DNA from: Flavobacteriales bacterium
GTDB lineage: Bacteria > Bacteroidota > Bacteroidia > Flavobacteriales > UBA7312
Assembly: GCA_002862585.1 (NCBI GenBank)
Contig: PKDP01000052.1
Location: forward strand, 1-5,671
Direction of reading: 5' to 3'
Length of the DNA stretch: 5,671 nt
This document shows positions 1 through 5,219 of this stretch, in pieces (the first letter of the stretch is position 1; each line of letters opens with the position of its first letter). The translations under genes and the position numbers were made by a program. The notes under the pieces were generated by a model. The model saw only the letters and a list, made by a program, of their open reading frames with translations. It had not been told where the DNA came from and ran no database searches.

Positions 1-438
1 TAAGAGGCGATCATAGGCAACTATAGCTTTATCGCTTTCTTTGTTTTCATCATAGCATTTGGCTTGTTGAAAGAGTGCATCAAAATTAGTAGCGTCTAAA
101 CTAAAGGCTTGTTCTAGAGTTTCAACAGATTCGGTGTATTGCTTGCTTTCCTTTTGTGCCAAACCTTTGTTGTAAAAGGCATCAGCATTGCTAGAATCTA
201 AGGCTATTACCTCATCAAATAAACTAATGGATTTGCTAAAGTTTGACTCTGCAAAGGCAGACGAGGCTGCATTGTAGGTTTCTTGAATGAGCTGCATACG
301 TTCGTTAGAAGTATTAATGGCAGCAATGGAGTCTCTAAATTGAATTTCTTCGGCGGTGAGGGTGGAATCGACTTGCTCTTGTGCAAAGGCAGTTTGCACC
401 AAGAAAAACAGCGTCAATAACATAAGATAATGTCTCAT
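1..438 (-). CDS. Exported TPR-repeat protein, partial (C-terminus beyond left edge)
   Basis: The frame is open from an ATG at 438-436 to the window edge, giving 146 residues with no stop. It starts with a clear signal peptide (MRHYLMLLTLFFLVQTAFA, then QEQVDS; likely cut after Ala19), so the product is predicted to be periplasmic or cell-surface. After a short linker come tandem tetratricopeptide-type helices: about residues 53-85 (ending DEVIALDSSN), 87-119 (AFYNKGLAQ...TLEQAFSLDATN) and 121 to the edge (FDALFQQAKCYDENKESDKA). These show the usual TPR pattern of small residues at helix contacts and aromatic or Ala positions. TPRs bind other proteins; the partner and function cannot be read from this fragment. 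The start is supported by the signal peptide directly after it and an A-rich, SD-free leader typical of Bacteroidota. It lies downstream of the SGNH gene on the same strand, but the 205-bp gap argues for its own promoter. Confidence 0.85.
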   Translation of the reverse strand, partial: MRHYLMLLTLFFLVQTAFAQEQVDSTLTAEEIQFRDSIAAINTSNERMQLIQETYNAASSAFAESNFSKSISLFDEVIALDSSNADAFYNKGLAQKESKQYTESVETLEQAFSLDATNFDALFQQAKCYDENKESDKAIVAYDRLL

Positions 439-487
439 TCTATTTTTTTCTTAAATATAGGAATAGTGAGTTTATAAGCGATTATAT

Positions 488-516
488 TAAATGTAAAGTT
501 TTTTACAAATTATCAA
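488..516 (-). promoter_or_regulatory. Possible promoter for the TPR gene (weak)
   Basis: On the minus strand a TTG (516-514) is followed after 18 bp by TACATTTA (495-488), which matches the Bacteroidota -7 consensus TAnnTTTG at all but the last base. The known spacing is about 19-21 bp, so this is slightly short. It lies about 50 bp upstream of the start codon at 438. The region is very AT-rich, so a chance match is quite possible. Confidence 0.3.
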
Positions 517-527
517 CGAAAATAAGC

Positions 528-625
528 GGCTAAAAGAAGGTCAATTTTCACATCCAAAAACCATATTTTAAAAACTTTCTTACTAACTCAGGCTAATGAA
601 AGGCTAATTTTCACATCTAAAAACC
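528..625. repeat. Imperfect tandem repeat, two 35-bp copies at 63-bp spacing
   Basis: Positions 528-562 and 591-625 match at 29 of 35 bases (hand count). Both begin GGCTAA, share an AATTTTCACATC core (543-554 and 606-617) and end in AAAAACC. The copies are exactly 63 bp apart, and the intervening 28 bp are not repeated. The pair is nested inside a perfect 10-bp inverted repeat, AAATAAGCGG at 520-529 and CCGCTTATTT at 624-633. It fills most of the 205-bp spacer between the SGNH hydrolase gene and the TPR gene. Read on the minus strand, both copies contain an in-phase LDVKI-x-L motif followed soon by TGA. Whether this is a decayed tandem duplication, a dispersed repeat or a gene remnant is open. 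Confidence 0.6.
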
Positions 626-643
626 GCTTATTTAAAAGATTTA

Positions 644-1915
644 CTACTCATTCTTAATCAACTTAAAGGTATTGACTTTATCCTCAGAACGCAACTCTAC
701 AATATACTGACCGACTTGTGTTAGAGTCGATAAATTAATGCGTTGGTCTTTACTAATGCTTTGCTCCAAAACAACTTTACCTAATACATTATAGATTTTT
801 AAATGACTGTTAGCCTCTACCCCTTCAATGATTATGTAATTTGTAGCTGGATTAGGATACAATTTAAAGGTGTTATTTAAATCTGAAATATAGGTAGTGG
901 TATCGGTTGTAGTGGTGTCTGCTACTCCACTAATGTTAATTTCAAAAGTGATGGTCTTCTCCAAACAGTCTTCTCCATTAGAGAATACGTTTAGGTTTAC
1001 GGTATGCTGACCTTCATCAAAGGTATGGTTTGCTGTTGGCGTAGTAGCCGTAGTGCCATCGCCAAAGTCCCACTCCAAATTATCGTAATTGGATGCCGAA
1101 GCACTAAAGGTATAACTGCTGTCATTGAGTATTGCAGTATCGGCAGATTGTATGGCAAACATATTCCATACCTCAGTACTGTCAAGTACTACGCTTGAGG
1201 CTATGGTCTGTAAAGTGGTAGCATCCTCTTGTGAAACTCCATTTGGCAAATAGCTAGAGCCTACACAGCTTTCTTGAAAAATGGTACAGTAAAACACACA
1301 GGCGGCCAAATAAGAGCCCGCTACATTCGGATGACTTTCATCACCAGTATAGAGTTCGAAGTTGGGATTATCTTGTATGGACTTTTTCCATGCCATACCA
1401 ACTGGAGCTACGGAGGCTTCATTGTCTATGCCCATTTCCAAATAAGACTCTCTTAAGCGTTGTTGCATTCCTAAATAAGTAGAGATTACAGGGTATTGCT
1501 GACCATTTATATTATCTCCATTTTTTCGCCCCCAGGTCATATAAAAAATAGGCTCAGTACATTTGTAATTATCTTCAATAGCATTCACCAAAATTTCGGC
1601 ATAGGGATAGGTTTCTTCAGCTACCTGAAAAGGAGGAAAACTTGGCTCTTGACTCTGTCCCTGAATGACTACAAAATCCCATTGTTTTTCGTTGATTTTT
1701 TGCAAACTAGACGAACCCGCTTGAGCATGTTGCTCCAGTTTCCAACCCCCAGGGGTATTACTTTCTGCAACAACTGTATCGCCCATTGATGTGGCAATTT
1801 CAGAAACCATATTCGACATTTGATTGTAAAAGGTGTAGGAGTTTCCCAAAAACAGCACATCATAAGATTGTGCGAAAATAGACAATGGTAGAAGTAGTAT
1901 AATTATTTTTTTCAT
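644..1915 (-). CDS. Secreted SGNH/GDSL-type hydrolase with PKD domain and T9SS sorting domain
   Basis: A 423-residue secreted protein with three modules. A signal peptide (residues 1-15, MKKIIILLLPLSIFA) is followed at once by an SGNH-hydrolase domain (about 18-245). It carries the block I motif LFLGNSYTF with nucleophile Ser26, a PGGW glycine turn (Gly56/57), and the block V motif GDESHPNVAG with Asp192 and His195 completing the triad. The block III position has Gln (VIQGQSQEP, 84-91) rather than the classical Asn, as I recall for DUF4886-like members. Next is a PKD domain (about 255-330; WDFGDG 282-287, HTF 297-299), a Thr/Asp linker (333-341), and a type A T9SS C-terminal sorting domain (about 350-423; KLYPNPATNYIIIEG, then GQYIVEL...NTFKLIKNE). 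The protein should cross the outer membrane by T9SS and be surface-attached or released. The fold predicts an esterase or deacetylase; the substrate, perhaps an acylated polysaccharide, is inference. The start is fixed by the signal peptide. No convincing promoter was found. Confidence 0.93.
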   Translation of the reverse strand: MKKIIILLLPLSIFAQSYDVLFLGNSYTFYNQMSNMVSEIATSMGDTVVAESNTPGGWKLEQHAQAGSSSLQKINEKQWDFVVIQGQSQEPSFPPFQVAEETYPYAEILVNAIEDNYKCTEPIFYMTWGRKNGDNINGQQYPVISTYLGMQQRLRESYLEMGIDNEASVAPVGMAWKKSIQDNPNFELYTGDESHPNVAGSYLAACVFYCTIFQESCVGSSYLPNGVSQEDATTLQTIASSVVLDSTEVWNMFAIQSADTAILNDSSYTFSASASNYDNLEWDFGDGTTATTPTANHTFDEGQHTVNLNVFSNGEDCLEKTITFEINISGVADTTTTDTTTYISDLNNTFKLYPNPATNYIIIEGVEANSHLKIYNVLGKVVLEQSISKDQRINLSTLTQVGQYIVELRSEDKVNTFKLIKNE

Positions 1916-1954
1916 AATGGATATGTCTTTAAGTTTCGTTAAAAGTACAAAATA

Positions 1955-1973
1955 AAAGCAAACGCTATGCTTT
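1955..1973 (-). terminator. Possible weak terminator hairpin after the CDGSH gene
   Basis: A 6-bp perfect inverted repeat, AAAGCA (1955-1960) and TGCTTT (1968-1973), has a 7-nt loop. On the minus strand it is followed by a T-rich stretch (TATTTTG). It lies about 65 nt past the CDGSH stop and about 40 bp before the SGNH start. The stem is short with little GC, so it could equally be an operator for the SGNH gene or nothing. Confidence 0.25.
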
Positions 1974-2037
1974 CATCCACTTTCTAGCGAACACAATTTT
2001 GGATTTAAATATGAATAAACGTTAAGATTTAAAATTA

Positions 2038-2250
2038 TCAAAGTGTCCAACTGGCTGAGGAAAGGGTGATTTTTACATCCTCTTTAACACTTATCTTAAT
2101 GGATTTGTAGTCCGTGTCATTCGCTTCATTGTACGAGCGGTGGGCACTATCACAATAGGGCATTCGAGCACTCAATCCACAGGCACAAATACTGTATCTT
2201 CTGTCTTTTTTGAGTTCAATTTCAAATTCTTTATTGGTTGGTTTTGTCAT
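2038..2250 (-). CDS. Small CDGSH-type iron-sulfur domain protein
   Basis: A 70-residue protein with one CDGSH-type motif: C22-x-C24-x2-S27-x3-P31-x-C33-D34-S35-A36-H37 (within YSICACGLSARMPYCDSAHR). This fits the pattern C-x-C-x2-(S/T)-x3-P-x-C-D-G-(S/A/T)-H. All four predicted [2Fe-2S] ligands (Cys22, Cys24, Cys33, His37) are present, but the Gly of CDGSH is Ser here. There is no signal peptide or membrane anchor, so it should be cytoplasmic. CDGSH proteins are small redox or cluster-transfer proteins; a specific role cannot be assigned. The stretch after the motif (residues 38-70) is charged, and its strand-like end, EDVKITLSSASWTL, looks like part of the fold. The ATG at 2250-2248 lies 1 bp after the stop of a T9SS-domain remnant, so the gene may once have been the second gene of an operon. 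No Shine-Dalgarno sequence is visible. Confidence 0.85.
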   Translation of the reverse strand: MTKPTNKEFEIELKKDRRYSICACGLSARMPYCDSAHRSYNEANDTDYKSIKISVKEDVKITLSSASWTL

Positions 2251-2251
2251 T

Positions 2252-2317
2252 CTAGAATAGTTTTAGGGTTTTGACTTTATTTTCTTTAAATAACTCTACT
2301 ATGTACTGATTGTCTTG
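2252..2317 (-). pseudogene. Remnant of a T9SS type A C-terminal sorting domain
   Basis: Read on the minus strand, this stretch encodes a 21-residue tail ending QYIVELFKENKVKTLKLF-stop (TAG at 2254-2252). It matches the end of the SGNH protein's sorting domain (QYIVELRSEDKVNTFKLI) at 13 of 21 residues. At DNA level 2267-2317 matches 668-718 at 37 of 51 bases (hand count). An in-frame TAA sits immediately upstream, and no LYPNPA motif or other part of the domain is present further out, so the rest of the gene is gone. Patchy similarity continues for about 10-15 bp past 2317 in a shifted frame, as expected of decay. The remnant is too short and has no start codon, so it is unlikely to be expressed as a working protein. 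It is interpreted as the 3' scar of a deleted T9SS cargo gene that once preceded the CDGSH gene. Confidence 0.75.
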
Positions 2318-2408
2318 TTAGCATGAAAGGTAAGGATTAAACTTTTCATAATTAGAACTTGTTTAAAATCATGTATAAAATTACAAAATCAAAATGAATG
2401 CAAAAAAA

Positions 2409-2422
2409 ACTACTTTTGTAGT
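2409..2422 (+). promoter_or_regulatory. -7 promoter box abutting the lipoprotein operon start, inside a small inverted repeat
   Basis: TACTTTTG at 2411-2418 is a perfect match to the Bacteroidota -7 consensus TAnnTTTG and ends 4 bp before the ATG at 2423. It is embedded in a 5-bp inverted repeat ACTAC-TTTT-GTAGT that ends exactly at the start codon. No TTG -33 element is found 19-21 bp upstream (that region is A-rich), so only half of the promoter is supported. If it is used, transcription would begin at or very near the ATG. Confidence 0.5.
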
Positions 2423-3817
2423 ATGAAGAGTTCAATTATTAAAGCTATCGCATTACTATTTGCTATATTCTCATTAACAAGTTGCGATACTCCAAAATCA
2501 TTAACCAAAAAAGGAGATAAGTTTTCTGAAAAATCTTTGTACGCCGATGCTTGTCAATTTTATATGCAAGCTCTCAATCAAAAGAGAGATTTCATAGAAG
2601 CTAAAGAAGGCTTAAGAGCATCCGGACAAAAACAGGTAAACATATATCTTGACAACTTTTTTAAATCGAAAAACTTCGGAGAAGAGCGTAAAGCTATCTA
2701 CCATTACAGAGACGCTTCCTCTCTACAAAGTAAGATTGCAACTTATTCTATTCAAATAGATATTCCACAAACCTACACCAGTGACTACAATACTCTTGTA
2801 GATAATTATGTAGTTGCCAATTACGACAAAGCAATTGATTTACTTGAGGAAGAAAAGTTTGCTGAATCGGAAAAATTACTAAAAGAAATCACTCTACTAA
2901 AACCAAACTTCAAGGATGTAGAGAGCATGAAGAATGTGGCTACATTTGAGCCTATCTACCGTTCTGCTAACGAATTCTTAGAAGTCGAAAAATTTCGCTC
3001 TGCTTATTATGAATTCGACAAAATTCCTGCATCATATAAAGAATGTGAAAGCCGTAAGGCATTGGCATTAGAGGCTGGCTTATTATCCATTGGTACAATG
3101 GAGTTTAAAAACTCTACTCGCCAAAGGGGTGGTGAAGCTGCTATTTCTGCTCTAATTACCGAGGAGTTAATCCAATTGGACAATCCATTTATCAAAATAG
3201 TGGATCGCCAACAGGTACAAGCCTTAATAGATGAACAGCTTCTAGGAATGAGCGGACAAGTATCCGAAAATACAAGTGCACAAGCTGGTGCTTTGATTGG
3301 TGCTAAAGCTATGCTTAATGGAAAACTTGTGAGCTACTCCAAGCAAGAACAAGCCATTCAGAAAAGCTCTAAAAAGGGATGGCTGGAACGAAAGATTCGT
3401 AAGTACAACGATGAGACTGAAAAATACTATTACGAAACTGTTTACGACAAAATTAGATACGACGAATACTATGGAAGTACTAGCGTTCAAGTAGGATTTC
3501 AATTTCAATTATTATCTTCCGAAAGTGGTGAAATTCTTCTAAGCAAACTGATAAATATTAATAGAAATGATGAGCTTCATTTTGCTGAATCAAATTACGA
3601 TTACAGAAATATAGTGCCAGGCAGCTGGAGATGGGAAAACAAAAAGAGTCCTAATGATGTCATTAAAGACTCCTTTTCGGACAAACGTGCTCTTAAACAG
3701 TTATTCAGAAATAAGAAAACCTTAATGTCTATCAGTGAATTATCAAACTCCATCTATACTGACATTGCTAAAGATGTGAGTAATAAGATTAACAACTACA
3801 ATCCCGAAAATGAATAA
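2423..3817 (+). CDS. Lipoprotein with TPR-like N-terminal half and CsgG-like C-terminal domain
   Basis: A 464-residue predicted lipoprotein. Residues 1-21 form a lipoprotein signal with lipobox LTSC (18-21), so Cys21 should be lipidated. Residues about 27-200 are helical and TPR-like (LTKKGDKFSEKSLYADACQFYMQAL; later KFAESEKLLKEITLLKPNFKDV and KFRSAYYEFDKIP). From about 215 a CsgG/TolB-like alpha/beta domain follows: LSIGTMEFKNSTRQRGGEAA, then IKIVDRQQVQALIDEQLLGMSG (about 258-279) and AGALIGAKAMLNGKLVSYS (288-306). These are the signature blocks of the CsgG family. A Lys/Tyr-rich stretch (about 307-350) then interrupts the domain, which resumes at TSVQVGFQFQLLSSESGEIL. CsgG is the curli export channel in enterobacteria; many relatives are non-channel envelope lipoproteins, so pore formation is not claimed. 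The gene overlaps the LPP20-type gene by 8 bp. The ATG is fixed by the signal peptide; no Shine-Dalgarno sequence precedes it. Confidence 0.85.
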   Translation: MKSSIIKAIALLFAIFSLTSCDTPKSLTKKGDKFSEKSLYADACQFYMQALNQKRDFIEAKEGLRASGQKQVNIYLDNFFKSKNFGEERKAIYHYRDASSLQSKIATYSIQIDIPQTYTSDYNTLVDNYVVANYDKAIDLLEEEKFAESEKLLKEITLLKPNFKDVESMKNVATFEPIYRSANEFLEVEKFRSAYYEFDKIPASYKECESRKALALEAGLLSIGTMEFKNSTRQRGGEAAISALITEELIQLDNPFIKIVDRQQVQALIDEQLLGMSGQVSENTSAQAGALIGAKAMLNGKLVSYSKQEQAIQKSSKKGWLERKIRKYNDETEKYYYETVYDKIRYDEYYGSTSVQVGFQFQLLSSESGEILLSKLININRNDELHFAESNYDYRNIVPGSWRWENKKSPNDVIKDSFSDKRALKQLFRNKKTLMSISELSNSIYTDIAKDVSNKINNYNPENE

Positions 3818-5171
3818 AATTCTATTTCCCATTGCATTTTTATTACTTTTCTCATGCAATAGTCCAAAAGAAGTGGCTAATACTATGGATGGCATCCCTA
3901 AATGGGTAAAAGAGTACCCAGTTTCTGAAACTCACTATACTGGTATAGGTATTGCCGACAGAAGTACACATCCATTAGACTACATAAAGATAGCACAGCA
4001 AAACGCTTTGCAAAACCTTATGTCACAAATTAAAGTGACCATCTCTTCTCAATCGGTATTCTTACAAATGGAAAGAGAAAGCGGCTACGAGGAAGATTTT
4101 AAATCCAACATAGAAGTTAAAGCCAAAGAAATTCTTGAGGGCTACGAGCTGGTCAGTACTTACACACAAAGCAATGAATATTGGGTGTACTACCAATTGA
4201 GTAAACAAAAGTATCACGAAACAAGAAACGCTAGAATTCAAGAAGCTATAGAGGAGTCTAAATACTTTCTCAACAAAGCTGTATTGTTTTCTACCCCTTA
4301 CAAGGATAAATATATTTATTACGTACAAGCCATGGCTAAGTTAGAGCCGTATTTAAGCGAGCCTCTATTGACTGAATTCGACAGGGAGAATGTATATCTA
4401 GGAAGTGAAATCATTGCTCGTTTTCGCTCCTATGTGGATGACTATCAGCTCTATTGCCTCAGTAAAAAGATTAGTGCAATGATTGGTAATACCGTTTCTA
4501 AAATTGACTTAGCCGTAGAGTACGATAACAACAGATTGTCTAATATTCCTCTAATTGCGATATCGGCTGATTTGGAATTAAAAGACATCAGTAAAAACAC
4601 CAATAAAAATGGCGTTTTCACTACTTCAGTGCCTAAAATTAAAAGTACACAGGCTGTTCAAAAAATTGAAGCTGGTATAAACTTTCAAGACTGGCTAGAT
4701 GAAGGAACAAAAAGTGAATTCATTCAAAAGCTATTTAAGAGCGTAAAAACACATCAGATAACTATTCCTATTTACGTATATACCCCAACCGTATTTGTTA
4801 GTTCCGAGGAAAAGCATTTTAATATAGACAAGAAAGAATCAGAACTTCGGTTTGCAGCCGAAAGTGCTTTAACAAAAATGGGCTTCACACCCGTTGGTAA
4901 TAAGAAAGAGGCTCAACTGATAATGAACATAAGTGCCGATACTCAAAAAGGCAGAGAAGTCAAAAACCAAAAGATGTTCACGGCTTTTCTAAACATGTCT
5001 GTACAAGTCAAGGATTTACAAGGGCGAATAGTTTTTAGTGATAACATCACTAAACTAAAAGGCATACAACTTGACTTCAATCAGGCAGACTTAAACGCCT
5101 ATCAGTTGGCAAAGGATGAAATAAGTAATTCTATTATTGCTGATTTTATAGATAGCTTCACAAAAGATTAA
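3810..5171 (+). CDS. LPP20-type lipoprotein with additional C-terminal modules
   Basis: A 453-residue predicted lipoprotein. The short signal MNKILFPIAFLLLFSC has lipobox LFSC with Cys16 as the lipidation site. Residues about 28-140 fit the LPP20 family: IPKWVKEYP then HYTGIGIA (42-49), an amphipathic helix rich in A/Q (IAQQNALQNLMSQIKVTIS), a charged second helix (FKSNIEVKAKEIL), and a closing strand pair (YELVSTYTQSNEYWVYYQLSK). A helical linker follows to about 225. Residues about 228-300 look like a small beta-sandwich (NIPLIAISADLELKD, then NKNGVFTTSVPKI, like the variable Ig-like folds of surface proteins). Residues about 341-453 form an alpha/beta module (ELRFAAESALTKMGFTPV, then AQLIMNISAD, ending in a helix) that I cannot assign to a named family. 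Its start overlaps the CsgG-like gene by 8 bp, implying translational coupling, and a terminator follows 3 bp after the TAA. It probably acts with the upstream lipoprotein; that is inference. Confidence 0.85.
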   Translation: MNKILFPIAFLLLFSCNSPKEVANTMDGIPKWVKEYPVSETHYTGIGIADRSTHPLDYIKIAQQNALQNLMSQIKVTISSQSVFLQMERESGYEEDFKSNIEVKAKEILEGYELVSTYTQSNEYWVYYQLSKQKYHETRNARIQEAIEESKYFLNKAVLFSTPYKDKYIYYVQAMAKLEPYLSEPLLTEFDRENVYLGSEIIARFRSYVDDYQLYCLSKKISAMIGNTVSKIDLAVEYDNNRLSNIPLIAISADLELKDISKNTNKNGVFTTSVPKIKSTQAVQKIEAGINFQDWLDEGTKSEFIQKLFKSVKTHQITIPIYVYTPTVFVSSEEKHFNIDKKESELRFAAESALTKMGFTPVGNKKEAQLIMNISADTQKGREVKNQKMFTAFLNMSVQVKDLQGRIVFSDNITKLKGIQLDFNQADLNAYQLAKDEISNSIIADFIDSFTKD

Positions 5172-5174
5172 AAA

Positions 5175-5197
5175 AAAACCCGCACTAGGCGAGTTTT
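5175..5197. terminator. Bidirectional intrinsic terminator between convergent genes
   Basis: AAAAC-C-CGC (5175-5183) pairs with GCG-A-GTTTT (5189-5197) across a 5-nt loop: nine stem positions with one C/A mismatch. An A run precedes it (from 5170) and a T-rich run follows it (to 5204), so each strand carries a hairpin followed by U-rich RNA. It sits in the 48-bp gap between the stop codons of the two convergent genes and can serve both. Confidence 0.85.
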
Positions 5198-5219
5198 AAT
5201 TTTTAAATAAAAAAAGGAA

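Noticed and set aside
528..625. CRISPR array
   Set aside because: Only two imperfect copies and no third unit in series, no cas genes nearby.
1004..1789. Plus-strand open frames at 1004-1198, 1274-1456 and 1496-1789
   Set aside because: They lie antisense to the SGNH-PKD-T9SS gene, have no recognisable domain and are explained by its codon composition.
997..1863. Minus-strand open frames at 997-1185 and 1669-1863
   Set aside because: They are alternative frames within the SGNH gene, whose own frame has clear domains throughout.
1940..1955. TACTTTTA and TTATTTTG on the minus strand as a promoter for the SGNH gene
   Set aside because: Each differs from TAnnTTTG by one base, but neither has a TTG element 19-21 bp upstream; not enough in AT-rich DNA.
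2323..2349. Inverted repeat ATGAAA / TTTCAT with a 15-nt loop
   Set aside because: Short, AT-rich stem with a long loop; no run of T and no clear partner site.
3007..4328. Minus-strand open frames at 3007-3195, 3242-3508 and 4062-4328
   Set aside because: Antisense shadows of the two lipoprotein genes; the hydrophobic translations are reverse complements of Lys/Glu-rich coding DNA.
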